This document shows, piece by piece, positions 41,657-50,945 of a stretch of 51,257 bases of DNA. Position 1 is the stretch's first letter. Each line of letters starts with the position of its first letter. The translations under genes and the position numbers were made by a program. Below the pieces are notes generated by a model. That model saw only the letters and a list, made by a program, of their open reading frames with translations, did no database searches and was not told the origin of the DNA. This DNA comes from Candidatus Paceibacter sp. (GTDB taxonomy: Bacteria > Patescibacteriota > Minisyncoccia > UBA6257 > JAGOQP01). The stretch is from positions 129,866-181,122 of the forward strand of contig DYGB01000001.1 in NCBI GenBank assembly GCA_020724905.1. Direction: 5' to 3'.

Positions 41657-42172
41657 ATGATTCGAAAAAATCAGCGTGTAGGAGTCTTTATCGATATACA
41701 AAATTTGTATCATTCTGCAAAGAATGTATATAACGCACGTGTTAACTTTGAAAACCTTCTCTCGCTTGCCGTAGGTAAACGAGATTTAGTACGAGCAGTT
41801 GGATATGTGGTAAAAAGCGATACGTCTCTTGGAGAAAGTTCTTTTTTTGATATGCTTGAAAATCTTGGAATAGAGCTCCGAGTAAAAGATCTCCTTATTT
41901 ATACTGATGGTGAGAAAAAAGCTGACTGGGATGTTGGAATGTGTGTTGATGCTATCCGTATGGCTGATATGTTTGATGTGATTGTGCTAGTTACTGGGGA
42001 TGGAGACTTTGTCCCACTCGTTGAATACTTACAATCAGCACGAGGACGATTTGTCGAAGTAGTATCATTTAAACGATCAACATCATCACAACTTCGAGAT
42101 GCATGTGATAGACACGTTGATCTTGATGGGAACGCGAAACTTCTCATTCCAATAAAAAAGAAAAAGAAATAA
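41657..42172 (+). CDS. NYN-domain (LabA/DUF88-like) putative ribonuclease
   Basis: NYN domains have a PIN-like nuclease fold and usually cleave RNA. The 171-residue protein is essentially one domain: VFIDIQNLYHS with Asp 13, ADWDVGMCVDAIRMADMFD with Asp 90/92, and LVTGDGDFVPLVEYL with Asp 115 and Asp 117, which together give the acidic metal site. A Lys-rich tail follows. It lies between rpsO and pnp with 2- and 5-base gaps, so it is expressed with PNPase and may feed it cleaved RNA ends. The family call is firm; the RNA target is unknown. Confidence 0.9.
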   Translation: MIRKNQRVGVFIDIQNLYHSAKNVYNARVNFENLLSLAVGKRDLVRAVGYVVKSDTSLGESSFFDMLENLGIELRVKDLLIYTDGEKKADWDVGMCVDAIRMADMFDVIVLVTGDGDFVPLVEYLQSARGRFVEVVSFKRSTSSQLRDACDRHVDLDGNAKLLIPIKKKKK

Positions 42173-42177
42173 GATAT

Positions 42178-44313
42178 ATGAAACAAGAACAATTTAGTAC
42201 AACAATAGGAGATCAGACGATATCATTTACACTCTCAGATGTTGCGCCACAAGCAGGTGCGGCAGTGATTGGAACACACGGAGAGACGAGTGTTCTGGCA
42301 ACAGTCGTTATGGGGAAAGAGGATAAGAATATGGGATTTTTTCCCCTCACCGTTGACTACGAAGAACGTTTTTATGCAGCAGGAAAAATACTAGGAAGTA
42401 GATTTGTTCGTCGTGAGGGGCGTCCTTCACAAGACGCAATCCTTTCAGGACGTCTTATTGATAGAACAATTCGTCCACTCTTTAACGATAAATTACGAAG
42501 AGATATACAGGTTATTATCACTATTCTTTCGTATGATGAGAAAAATGATCCAGATATCATTGCGCTTCTTTCTGCGTCATTAGCACTTGGACTCTCAGAG
42601 ATTCCATGGAATGGGCCAGTTGCAGGAGTGCGAGCTCTTTTTGATCCAGAGACAGGAGAGGTGTCATACAACAGACCCGCTCAAGACGTAGAAACAGTAT
42701 TGCAAAAAACAGGAGGAGGAGAGATTCTTTTTGCAGGCACTGATGAGAAGGTGAATATGATTGAGCTTGAAGGAAATGAAATTCAAGAGACAACACTTGA
42801 AACAATGTTCCTGAAGTCTCAAGAAGAATTAAAAAAACTTATATCATTACAGAACGATATAATTAAAAAACACGGAAAAGAAAAGGCAACTGTTTCAGGT
42901 ATTGTATTTAACGAACAGCTTGTTGCAGATATTCGTACACAAGGAGAAGCCCTTCTTACAGAAGCAGTTCTTAAAAAAGGAAAACAGGAACGAGATGAAG
43001 CCCTTTCTGACGCAATGGGAAAACTACGAGATATGCTTGTAGAAAAATCATACACAGAAGAAGACCTTGAACATTTTCCTCTCATTTGTGATGAATTTAT
43101 AAATGAAATTGTACACAAAAAAGCCCTTAATGAAGGTATTCGTGTTGATGGAAGAGGAATGGATGAGATTAGACCTCTTGAGAGTACAGTAGGTATCATT
43201 CCTCGAGTACATGGATCAAGTCTCTTTAAAAGAGGACTTACCCATGCACTTGCAGTAACAACACTCGCTCCCCCAGGATCACACCAGCTTGTTGAAACAA
43301 TTGAAGCAACTTCAAAGAAACGATTTCTTCTTCACTATAACTTCCCTCCTTACTCTGTAGGAGAAACGGGAAGAATAGGATCTCCAGGAAGACGGGAGAT
43401 AGGGCATGGTGCTCTTGCTCAAAAAGCCCTCAAGGCAGTAATTCCAAGCCAAGAGGTATTCCCATACACCATTCGTTTAGTATCTGAAATTGTTTCATCA
43501 AATGGATCTTCATCAATGGCAACAGTATGTGCAGGTTCACTGTCTCTTATGGATGCAGGGGTGCCAATTAAAAAACCTGTTGCAGGAATAGCGCTTGGTG
43601 TTATGACGCATCAAGGATATAACTCTCAGACAACAGAGAAAGACTATGTTGTCCTTACAGATATTCAGGGTCCAGAAGATCATTATGGAGATATGGACTT
43701 TAAGGTGGCAGGAACAAGAGATGGTATTACCGCTATGCAGATGGATGTAAAAATAGAGGGGATTGATAAGGATGTATTCATGCAAGCCCTCGGGAAAGCA
43801 AAAGAAGCTCGTATGAAGATACTTGAAAACATCACCAGTGCCCTTCCTGCTCCTCGAGAACGTATATCTCAGTATGCGCCAGTAATAAAGATTACCTCAG
43901 TACTTCCAGAACAGATTGGACTGGTCATTGGCCCTGGAGGGAAAACAATAAATGGATTGATAGAAAAGTATGATATTGAATCAATTGATATTGATGATGA
44001 TGGAAAAGTATTTATCTCAGGAACAAATATAGAAGATGTAGAGAAAGTACTAAGAGAAATAGAAGGAATGACACATGTATTTCATGTAGGAGATATTGTT
44101 GAAGGAGATATTATAAAAACATTAGACTTTGGAGCCATTGTTGCTCTTGGGGGAGGAAGGGATGGCATGATTCACGTTTCAGAATTGAAAGATGGGTATG
44201 TAAAGCAGGTTGAAGATGTGGTAAAGCTAGGGGATCACGTGAAAGCAAAAGTCATCAAAGTTGATGAGTCGAGTGGGAAGATTAGCCTTTCTATAAAAGC
44301 TCTTGAGAAATAA
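42178..44313 (+). CDS. pnp: Polyribonucleotide nucleotidyltransferase (PNPase)
   Basis: PNPase is a trimeric 3'-5' phosphorolytic exoribonuclease. The 711-residue protein has the usual order: first RNase PH domain (about 1-215), helical linker, second RNase PH domain (about 300-540, with FPPYSVGETGRIGSPGRREI and the catalytic DIQGPEDHYGDMDFKVAGTR), a KH domain (about 555-620, IGLVIGPGGKTING), and an S1 domain (about 620-695, GDIVEGDIIKTLDFGAIVAL). It is the last gene of the rpsO operon and ends at a strong terminator. Confidence 0.97.
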   Translation: MKQEQFSTTIGDQTISFTLSDVAPQAGAAVIGTHGETSVLATVVMGKEDKNMGFFPLTVDYEERFYAAGKILGSRFVRREGRPSQDAILSGRLIDRTIRPLFNDKLRRDIQVIITILSYDEKNDPDIIALLSASLALGLSEIPWNGPVAGVRALFDPETGEVSYNRPAQDVETVLQKTGGGEILFAGTDEKVNMIELEGNEIQETTLETMFLKSQEELKKLISLQNDIIKKHGKEKATVSGIVFNEQLVADIRTQGEALLTEAVLKKGKQERDEALSDAMGKLRDMLVEKSYTEEDLEHFPLICDEFINEIVHKKALNEGIRVDGRGMDEIRPLESTVGIIPRVHGSSLFKRGLTHALAVTTLAPPGSHQLVETIEATSKKRFLLHYNFPPYSVGETGRIGSPGRREIGHGALAQKALKAVIPSQEVFPYTIRLVSEIVSSNGSSSMATVCAGSLSLMDAGVPIKKPVAGIALGVMTHQGYNSQTTEKDYVVLTDIQGPEDHYGDMDFKVAGTRDGITAMQMDVKIEGIDKDVFMQALGKAKEARMKILENITSALPAPRERISQYAPVIKITSVLPEQIGLVIGPGGKTINGLIEKYDIESIDIDDDGKVFISGTNIEDVEKVLREIEGMTHVFHVGDIVEGDIIKTLDFGAIVALGGGRDGMIHVSELKDGYVKQVEDVVKLGDHVKAKVIKVDESSGKISLSIKALEK

Positions 44314-44346
44314 AAAACAGCCCTCATCATGAGGGCTGTTTTTTTT
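44312..44346. terminator. Bidirectional terminator between pnp and the 3D-domain gene
   Basis: A perfect 15-bp stem AAAAAACAGCCCTCA / TGAGGGCTGTTTTTT with a 3-base loop follows the pnp stop; the convergent 3D gene ends 4 bases later. Confidence 0.92.
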
Positions 44347-44349
44347 GTC

Positions 44350-44844
44350 TTATAGAATTTCGATTGTTGTTTTTCGTTTTCCAAAATCAATTGCTTGAAT
44401 TTTGTTATCGAACCAGATATCAACGATGTGAACATTGTTGTAACGGGCATTCATTCTGTCTTCAACAACGAAGACTTGTTCTCCAAAGAGTTCAGGAAGT
44501 TTAAATTCCGTTCCCATTGGAAGAAAGTTTGCCGCTGCAACACCATCTCGTACATGTGACCCTGATGCAGTGATAAATGGTGTATCGTCTGTTTCATCGG
44601 GGTGACTGGTATATGCGGTTGCCCATACACTCATGACATGTGAGTCTTGAGCGATAGGGGGAGCATGTGTAACGAGTGGCTTTTCGCTCACAACGCCTTC
44701 TATGGCTACAGACTGAGAAAGAGAAACTGATGCAAGATCATCCCCATTTCCAGTTTGTGATGCTTCTATAAGGTTCGAGGTCGTTTGAGTAGCGAATAAG
44801 AATAATAGTATTACGCTACCAAATACAATGCTACGTTTACCCAT
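44350..44844 (-). CDS. Secreted 3D-domain protein (probable cell wall hydrolase)
   Basis: This 164-residue exported protein starts with a signal sequence (SIVFGSVILLFLFATQTTS), then a Ser/Ala-rich linker, then a 3D domain: VWATAYTSHPDETDDTPFIT, GVAAANFLPMGTEFKLP, VVEDRMNARYNNVHIVDIWF with the aspartates that give the domain its name, and AIDFGKRK. 3D domains belong to the double-psi barrel lytic transglycosylase group (RlpA/MltA-like, YuiC), so it probably cuts or remodels peptidoglycan. The gene is monocistronic, with a long structured leader. Confidence 0.87.
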   Translation of the reverse strand: MGKRSIVFGSVILLFLFATQTTSNLIEASQTGNGDDLASVSLSQSVAIEGVVSEKPLVTHAPPIAQDSHVMSVWATAYTSHPDETDDTPFITASGSHVRDGVAAANFLPMGTEFKLPELFGEQVFVVEDRMNARYNNVHIVDIWFDNKIQAIDFGKRKTTIEIL

Positions 44845-44997
44845 ACAATAATGTTAGTTGTAATGGGCTCTGTACCAGGTGTCTGCGATATGCACGCACA
44901 GAGCGGGTTCGTATCTATACTGATGTTGTATAGCAAACAAAAAAGTCCCACTACGGGAACTTTTGCATAAGTATACACGCATAAAATTAAAAGTCAA
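44845..44997 (-). promoter_or_regulatory. Promoter and structured leader of the 3D-domain gene
   Basis: On the minus strand TTGACT (44992-44997) and TATACT (44970-44975) are 16 bases apart. The leader of about 118 bases begins with a terminator-like hairpin (44941-44964, AAAAGTtCCC paired with GGG-ACTTTT, then a T run), then CTATAC/GTATAG, then a larger CTCTGT/ACAGAG arm. It is far longer than any other leader here. Riboswitch or attenuator function is possible but it matches no class I know. Confidence 0.5.
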
Positions 44998-45001
44998 GTG
45001 G

Positions 45002-45029
45002 TTGTATTTAAGGGGTAAGAGGATACAAT
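45002..45029 (+). promoter_or_regulatory. recO promoter
   Basis: TTGTAT (45002-45007) and TACAAT (45024-45029) are 16 bases apart; the ATG is 6 bases after the -10 box, predicting a leaderless mRNA. It abuts the divergent 3D-gene promoter. Confidence 0.7.
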
Positions 45030-45035
45030 ATTCTC

Positions 45036-45611
45036 ATGGAAGAGGTATTAGACAAGGGATGTATACTAGAAAGAACAGCAACAGGAGAGCATGATGCTCT
45101 TTTTTCTCTGTTTACCAAACAACATGGAAAGATTCGTCTCAGGGCACAAGGTATCCTTAAACAAGAGGCTCGTCTTGGGGGTATCCTCCAACCTCTTCGA
45201 TTTGTTCAGGTACGATATATACAAACTCCAGGGACAATACATAAACTGGTTGATGCAGCCCTTGATGTATCATTTCATGAACTACACACCTATAACAGGA
45301 AAGATCTTCTCCCCATGCTTCAGTGTGTAGACTATATCACATTTGATGCACATCAAGATGGTCAGATGTGGTTTTTCCTTCAAAGTATTTTTTCTCATAC
45401 ATTTAACATAGAAGAAATGGCTCGAGCCCTTTGGAAGATAGAGGGAGGGAATATTTCATTTCCTCATCGATGCCAGGTCTGTCAAAAGAGACAATCAGAG
45501 GTATTTGTCGCATCACAAAAAAATGTACTCTGTCATGTGTGTGCAAAGGGGTATGATACACGTGAAGTTATTCCGCTTTCTTTTTTTAATTCCCCTGATG
45601 AGGTAAGATAG
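45036..45611 (+). CDS. recO: DNA repair protein RecO, short form
   Basis: RecO helps load RecA on SSB-coated DNA in RecFOR repair. The 191-residue protein has the N-terminal OB-fold (EEVLDKGCILERTATGEHDA, IRLRAQGILKQEARLGGILQ) and, after a reduced helical part, a Cys4 zinc knuckle (CQVC and CHVC). Typical RecO has about 240 residues, so the helical domain is shortened. No recF or recR gene is in the window. It begins the operon recO-unknown-glyQS-M16-tatD. Confidence 0.87.
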   Translation: MEEVLDKGCILERTATGEHDALFSLFTKQHGKIRLRAQGILKQEARLGGILQPLRFVQVRYIQTPGTIHKLVDAALDVSFHELHTYNRKDLLPMLQCVDYITFDAHQDGQMWFFLQSIFSHTFNIEEMARALWKIEGGNISFPHRCQVCQKRQSEVFVASQKNVLCHVCAKGYDTREVIPLSFFNSPDEVR

Positions 45612-45616
45612 GATAT

Positions 45617-47491
45617 ATGTCACTTGAAGATGTTGAGCGAATGCTCTATAGCAAAAGTAAAAAACAGAGAAAGACTTCCTCTCAAAGGGAAGAAAAGGAC
45701 GATGATACAAAGGATTCTTCTCCATGGGCCCAAGCAGAGCCAATCAAACGGCCATTTCTAAAAGCAGGGTCCTCACAGACAACAACAATAGAACATGTTG
45801 GAAAAAAGGCGCTCTTTATCCTTATCGCTATATTATGTATCGGTCTTGGGTTTGCAGGATACTATTTGTTCCAGTATTTCTCAGGATATGATATCAGCGT
45901 AACCCTTTCTGTCCCAAGAGAAGTAGAGGTTGGCGATCCGTTTCTTGCAACACTCCTTATTGATAACAAATCAGATAGAGACTTATTTGATGCACAGGCA
46001 TTTTTTACACTTCCTGGAGGAATTATTTCCATAGAGCATCCAAACAAGAAGGTTGTTACATTCCCAAAAGAGGATTTTCTCAAAGGTTCTCTTATTAAAA
46101 AAGAGATAGAACTTGTTGCTCAAGGAGAGCCATATAGCACCATAGAGCTTGGGGGAGGAATCTCATATCAATACGGTGAATCAGTGTTTTCAAACGCGTT
46201 TGAGCGTCGGGAAACAACATCTATTGCTCTTAAAGATAGTGTTATTGGACTTGATGTAACACTTCCAGAAAGTGTTATTGAAGGAGAAGAATTTGAAATC
46301 CATGCAGAATATTACAACAGGGGAAATGAACAGATTCCAAATATTGAGGTGGAATATGTATTACCTCGATCATTTACACTACAAGGATCAGATCCTGTAC
46401 TTACTAGTGGAACACAGTTTATTACTACCCTCAATGGGTCACAAGAAGAAGCAGCAGTTGCTTCTGGTTTTTTGAGTGAGGTTGGAGGAACAGATGTAGA
46501 GATAGGAATACGTGTGTGGAGACGAATGGGGGCTGCACGAGTTCTTGTGGCTCAGAAGAATCAATTTGTTACCATCGCACAATCTCCTCTACAGGTATTT
46601 ATTGAAGCTGAGCCCGATGAAACTGTTGCACTGTCCCCTGGGGCACGTATCAGATACAGTGCTATTGTGAGTAATACAAGCCGTGAGGATGTCTACGATG
46701 TTGTCCTTCAGGCAGTATTGCAGAGTGATGTATTTAACCTTGGGGCATATGATGGAGAAGGATATGTTGATGATGCTCAAAGAACAATCACCTGGAGAGG
46801 TTCTGATGTGTCATGGTTGAGACATCTTTCTCCAGGATCATCTCAGACACTAGCATTTGATCTTATTCTGCAGAATACATTTGAAGAGCAATACACAAAC
46901 AAAACAGCTGATGTAGAAGTAGTCGTCACATCTCCTACCGTTCCTTTTGGAGTAATAGGAAGACAGATAGAGGGACGTGATACAATTCAACACTCTATTG
47001 GAGGGGCACTTGCCCTAAAGGCAAATACCTATGCACTATCACCTCATACAGATATACAAAACAGTGGCCCTATCCCACCACAGGTAGGGAAAGAAACAAC
47101 ATACGTTGTTGTTCTTGAACCACATACACAAGGAACAGCATTTCAAGGAGTATCAGTTCAAGCAGATCTGTCTGCAGGAGTTGTGTGGACAGGAAAAGTT
47201 GTTGTGGAGGGAACCCAAAGAGCTCCTTCATATAATCCACAGACAAAGAGAATTACCTGGAGCAGTGAACGTCTTAGTATAGGAGAAACCCCAAGAATTA
47301 TGTTCCAAATAGCATTAACACCTTCACAATCAATGGCTGGAGGAGCAGTTGATCTTATTAAAAACATAGAAATACGAGGAATAGACTCATTTACACAACA
47401 AACAAAGCGAGAAACCCTAAAACCGATAACAACACGAACCATTAGTGATGCCGGAGAGTTTCAGCTTGATTATTACAAAGTATTACCGTAG
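45617..47491 (+). CDS. Large membrane-anchored beta-rich surface protein, unknown
   Basis: This 624-residue protein has a charged cytoplasmic N-terminus (about 1-55), one membrane helix at about 58-80 (ALFILIAILCIGLGFAGYYL), and a large outer part made of repeated Ig-like beta domains: LSVPREVEVGDPFLATLLID, LDVTLPESVIEGEEFEIHAE, ALSPGARIRYSAIVSNTSRE and similar blocks, each about 110-130 residues. They resemble DUF11/CARDB-type adhesive modules. No sortase signal is seen. It is in the recO-glyQS operon (5 and 9 base gaps). A role in surface contact is an inference from architecture. Confidence 0.75.
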   Translation: MSLEDVERMLYSKSKKQRKTSSQREEKDDDTKDSSPWAQAEPIKRPFLKAGSSQTTTIEHVGKKALFILIAILCIGLGFAGYYLFQYFSGYDISVTLSVPREVEVGDPFLATLLIDNKSDRDLFDAQAFFTLPGGIISIEHPNKKVVTFPKEDFLKGSLIKKEIELVAQGEPYSTIELGGGISYQYGESVFSNAFERRETTSIALKDSVIGLDVTLPESVIEGEEFEIHAEYYNRGNEQIPNIEVEYVLPRSFTLQGSDPVLTSGTQFITTLNGSQEEAAVASGFLSEVGGTDVEIGIRVWRRMGAARVLVAQKNQFVTIAQSPLQVFIEAEPDETVALSPGARIRYSAIVSNTSREDVYDVVLQAVLQSDVFNLGAYDGEGYVDDAQRTITWRGSDVSWLRHLSPGSSQTLAFDLILQNTFEEQYTNKTADVEVVVTSPTVPFGVIGRQIEGRDTIQHSIGGALALKANTYALSPHTDIQNSGPIPPQVGKETTYVVVLEPHTQGTAFQGVSVQADLSAGVVWTGKVVVEGTQRAPSYNPQTKRITWSSERLSIGETPRIMFQIALTPSQSMAGGAVDLIKNIEIRGIDSFTQQTKRETLKPITTRTISDAGEFQLDYYKVLP

Positions 47492-47500
47492 CCTAATCAC

Positions 47501-48853
47501 ATGACTCTATTTGATGAAATTGTTTCATTAACGAAACGCCGAGGATTTATATTTCAAAACTCCGATATCTATGGAGGACTTGCGAATGGATGGGATTGGG
47601 GACCACTTGGAGTACTGCTTAAAAACAACATAAAACAACTATGGTGGAGAGAATTTGTGACCAAACGAGAAGATGTAGTTGGCCTAGACTCATCAATTAT
47701 TCTTCATCCACAGGTGTGGGAGGCAAGTGGACACACAAAAGAATTTTCAGATCCACTTATCGAGTGTAGAACATGTCATAAACGATTCCGTGCAGATGAT
47801 ATAGAAGGATTTATAGGTGATGAGGGGACATGGAATGAAGATGTAGTAAAAACATTTCAGTGTCCCTCATGTGGGACGAAAGGAAACATGACTTCTCCTG
47901 CATCCTTTAACCTCATGTTTAAGACATTTCTAGGGGCTTCAGAAGAATCAGCAAATGAAGCATTTCTTCGTCCAGAAACTGCACAAGGTATTTTTATTCA
48001 TTTTAAAAATATTGTTGATACACTTGCTCCAAAGCTTCCATTTGGTATTGCTCAAATAGGAAAGGCATTTCGAAATGAAATAACACCGGGGAACTTTATC
48101 TTTCGAACACGTGAATTTGAACAGATGGAGATAGAATATTTCATTCGTCCTGAAGAATGGGAGATGCATTTTAATCACTGGGAAGAAGAATTAAAACGAT
48201 GGATAGAGCTAGTAGGAATAGACATGGGAAAAGTTCATTTTGTTGAAGTTCCTGAGACTGAACGAGCTCACTATTCTAAAAAAACAATTGATGTAGAATT
48301 TGATTTCCCTTTTGGAAGAAAGGAGCTGTATGGGTTGGCATACAGAGGAGATTTTGACCTCTCAAATCATGAAAAAGGAAGTAAAAAGAGTTTGGGATAC
48401 TATGATGAAGCATCAAAGGAAACATTCCTTCCTCATGTAATTGAACCAAGTCTGGGGGTAGAAAGAACAATTCTTGCACTTCTTTTCTCTGCATATAAAA
48501 AGGATGTTGATGAAAAGGGAGAAGAGCGAGTATATCTTGACCTTCCTCCTGCAGTAGCTCCCTACAGAGTAGCGGTATTTCCACTGCTTTCTAATAAGCC
48601 AGAACTAATTGAGAAAGCAAAGGAAGTCTATGTGATGCTTCAGAACAAAAATATTCCAGCAATATTTGATAAAGGAGGAAATATTGGAAAACGATATCGA
48701 AGACAAGATGAAATTGGAACACCGCTCTGTGTTACCATAGATTTTGAATCACTTGAAGATAGCGCTGTCACTGTACGAGAGAGAAACACAATGAAGCAGG
48801 AGAGAATTGCGATACAAGATCTTGATTCTTACATTCGTACCACTACACAGTAA
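47501..48853 (+). CDS. glyQS: Glycyl-tRNA synthetase, one-chain (alpha2) type
   Basis: This class II enzyme attaches glycine to tRNA-Gly. At 450 residues and with the start FDEIVSLTKRRGFIFQNSDI and YGGLANGWDWGPLGVLLKNN it is the single-chain dimeric form, not the two-gene GlyQ/GlyS form. A zinc knuckle is visible (CRTCHKRF and CPSCGTKG), then FLRPETAQGIF, motif 2 FRNEITPGNFIFRTREFEQM, and motif 3 EPSLGVERTILAL, followed by the anticodon-binding domain (APYRVAVFPLLSN). The gene is embedded in the recO operon. Confidence 0.96.
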   Translation: MTLFDEIVSLTKRRGFIFQNSDIYGGLANGWDWGPLGVLLKNNIKQLWWREFVTKREDVVGLDSSIILHPQVWEASGHTKEFSDPLIECRTCHKRFRADDIEGFIGDEGTWNEDVVKTFQCPSCGTKGNMTSPASFNLMFKTFLGASEESANEAFLRPETAQGIFIHFKNIVDTLAPKLPFGIAQIGKAFRNEITPGNFIFRTREFEQMEIEYFIRPEEWEMHFNHWEEELKRWIELVGIDMGKVHFVEVPETERAHYSKKTIDVEFDFPFGRKELYGLAYRGDFDLSNHEKGSKKSLGYYDEASKETFLPHVIEPSLGVERTILALLFSAYKKDVDEKGEERVYLDLPPAVAPYRVAVFPLLSNKPELIEKAKEVYVMLQNKNIPAIFDKGGNIGKRYRRQDEIGTPLCVTIDFESLEDSAVTVRERNTMKQERIAIQDLDSYIRTTTQ

Positions 48854-48865
48854 CTATATATACCT

Positions 48866-50134
48866 ATGAACATATCACAAAAGACATTCCCTAATGGCCT
48901 TTCGGTTATCGTGTCATCTATTAAAGACTCTCCTTCGGTCACTATGGGGGTATTTGTAAAAACAGGAAGTGCCTATGAAAAAAAGGAGCATAACGGAATA
49001 TCACATTTTCTTGAACACCTCTGTTTTAAAGGTACCTCTAAACGTCCTCGTCCTCGTGATATTACAGAAGAACTAGAAGGAATGGGGGCACAATACAATG
49101 CATTCACCTCTCGTGACATGACAGGATATTATGCAAAAGTTGCTCCTCGTTTCTTTTCAAAGGCATTTGATGTAATTGCAGATATCTATTTGAATAGTAC
49201 ATTTCCAGAACATGAATTTGAAAAGGAAAAGGGAGTTATTATTGAAGAGATGAGGATGTATGAAGATTTTCCTCGTTGGAAAGTAGGAGAACTTATGGAG
49301 CAACAGCTCTATGGAGATCAACCAGCAGGATGGACCATTATTGGTCCAGAAAAGACAGTGCAAGGCATCAGTAGAGACGATGTTGTTGCATACAAAGAGA
49401 AACACTATATTCCTCACAATACAGTTGTCGTTGTTGCAGGACCAGTTCGTGCTCAGGATGTATTCAAAGAAACTGAGCGATATTTTTCTCACATCAGTAC
49501 AAAGAAACGGACAGAACCAGCAAAGGTGAAAAAACATACTCCAAAGGGACATATGGAATATCGAAAGCTGGATCAGACACATTTCTCATTGGGATTTCAA
49601 ACGATTCCTCTCGCACATAAGGATAGGATCCCCTTGGTACTTCTTGCTAATATCCTTGGAGGAGGAATGGCATCTCGACTATTTCAAGTGGTACGAGAAG
49701 ATAAAGGTGCTGCGTATTATATTGCAGCAGGGAATGACTTCTTCACTACCCATGGGTATCTTAAAATCTTTGGAGGACTCAATCACAAGAAGTCCGATGA
49801 GGTCTATACCCTTATCGCACAAGAACTTAAAAAGATAAAAAAGGAGGGCGTCTCTTCTGAGGAATTGAAACGAGTACGTGACTATACCGCAGGTACATTC
49901 TTGCTTTCTGTTGAGTCTTCAAGTGATATTGCATTCTTTCTTGGTGAACAGGCATGTGCTCAAAAAGAAATACGAAAACCTCGTGACATTGTAAAAGAAA
50001 TATATACGTATCATGAGAAGGATATAATGCGCATTGCAAGAAAATATCTTAAAAAAGAAAAACTTGCTGTTGCTGCTATTGGTCCTCGAAAAGAAGCTGC
50101 GCAGAAAGTATTTAAAGCATTTAAGACTATCTAA
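48866..50134 (+). CDS. M16-family zinc peptidase
   Basis: M16 peptidases of this short type (processing-peptidase/PqqL-like) cut peptides in a closed chamber formed by two similar subunits. The 422-residue protein has the inverted zinc motif HFLEH at 47-51, the third ligand region VIIEEMRMYED near 122-132, and the C-terminal substrate-binding half with GGGMASRLFQVVREDKGAAY. It has no signal peptide and so is probably cytoplasmic. No inactive partner gene is adjacent, so it may form a homodimer. Confidence 0.92.
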   Translation: MNISQKTFPNGLSVIVSSIKDSPSVTMGVFVKTGSAYEKKEHNGISHFLEHLCFKGTSKRPRPRDITEELEGMGAQYNAFTSRDMTGYYAKVAPRFFSKAFDVIADIYLNSTFPEHEFEKEKGVIIEEMRMYEDFPRWKVGELMEQQLYGDQPAGWTIIGPEKTVQGISRDDVVAYKEKHYIPHNTVVVVAGPVRAQDVFKETERYFSHISTKKRTEPAKVKKHTPKGHMEYRKLDQTHFSLGFQTIPLAHKDRIPLVLLANILGGGMASRLFQVVREDKGAAYYIAAGNDFFTTHGYLKIFGGLNHKKSDEVYTLIAQELKKIKKEGVSSEELKRVRDYTAGTFLLSVESSSDIAFFLGEQACAQKEIRKPRDIVKEIYTYHEKDIMRIARKYLKKEKLAVAAIGPRKEAAQKVFKAFKTI

Positions 50135-50135
50135 T

Positions 50136-50912
50136 ATGGATATTATCGACGCACATACGCACGTTCAGTTTCCTCAGTTTGATGAAGATAGAGATGAGGT
50201 TATTGCTCGAGCAAAGGAGAAAGGAATTGGTATGGTTCAAGTGGGGACTGATCTAGTAATGTCTCAAAAAGCATGTGAGCTTGCTTCGCAACATGATGGT
50301 ATGTGGGCAACTGTCGGAATACATCCTCATGGAGCGGCGGACATGAATAAATTTCCCCTTGAGGAAATGAAGAATCTTCTTTCTCAAGATGTTGTGGTTG
50401 GTGTTGGGGAGTGTGGGTTTGATTTCTATAACATGTCTCAAGAAGAAAGACATAGCGCCAGAGAGACACAGCAACCACTATTCAAAGAGCAGATAGCTTT
50501 GAGTGTAGCGTTTAAAAAACCACTCGTAATTCATACGCGTGACGCATTTGAGGAAACACTCTCTGTATTAGAAGAACAGGCGCAAAAAAACTCTCTACGA
50601 GGTATTGCTCACTTCTTTACTGGAGGAAAAGAAGAAGCACAGCGATTTTTAGATCTTGGTTTTTATTTCACTTTTGGAGGCCTTATCACTCACAATAGAT
50701 CATTTGATGATGTTATTAGATTTATTCCAAAAGATAGAGTGCTTGTTGAAACAGATGCTCCTTATGTTGCTCCTGCAGGGCAGAGGGGAAAACGAAATGA
50801 ACCCTCATATATAACCGAAACTATTCAGGCCCTTGCAGATATATACGATGAATCATATGAGAAGGTAAAAGAGAGAGTAAGAGATAACACAAAAGCTATC
50901 TTTGGTATATAA
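50136..50912 (+). CDS. tatD: TatD-family metal-dependent DNase
   Basis: TatD enzymes are TIM-barrel nucleases that trim DNA 3' ends and may act in repair or DNA turnover. The ATG at 50136 (258 residues) is chosen because MDIIDAHTHVQFPQF starts the family and the upstream codons overlap the M16 gene. Metal ligands are in place: His 7 and His 9, Glu 92 in GECGFD, His 133 in VIHTRD, His 159 in IAHFFTG, and Asp 207 in ETDAPYV. It is the last gene of the operon and ends at a terminator. Confidence 0.95.
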   Translation: MDIIDAHTHVQFPQFDEDRDEVIARAKEKGIGMVQVGTDLVMSQKACELASQHDGMWATVGIHPHGAADMNKFPLEEMKNLLSQDVVVGVGECGFDFYNMSQEERHSARETQQPLFKEQIALSVAFKKPLVIHTRDAFEETLSVLEEQAQKNSLRGIAHFFTGGKEEAQRFLDLGFYFTFGGLITHNRSFDDVIRFIPKDRVLVETDAPYVAPAGQRGKRNEPSYITETIQALADIYDESYEKVKERVRDNTKAIFGI

Positions 50913-50934
50913 AAGCCACCTAACGGTGGCTTTT
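50911..50934. terminator. Terminator after tatD
   Basis: A perfect 10-bp stem AAAAGCCACC / GGTGGCTTTT with a TAAC loop and a T run overlaps the tatD stop. The convergent 57-residue ORF ends 12 bases away and may share it. Confidence 0.9.
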
Positions 50935-50945
50935 TGTTGTTTAAA

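Noticed and set aside
44845-44997. Known c-di-AMP (ydaO/yuaA) riboswitch before the 3D-domain gene
   Set aside because: The conserved bases and pseudo-symmetric junctions of that class cannot be found in the leader.
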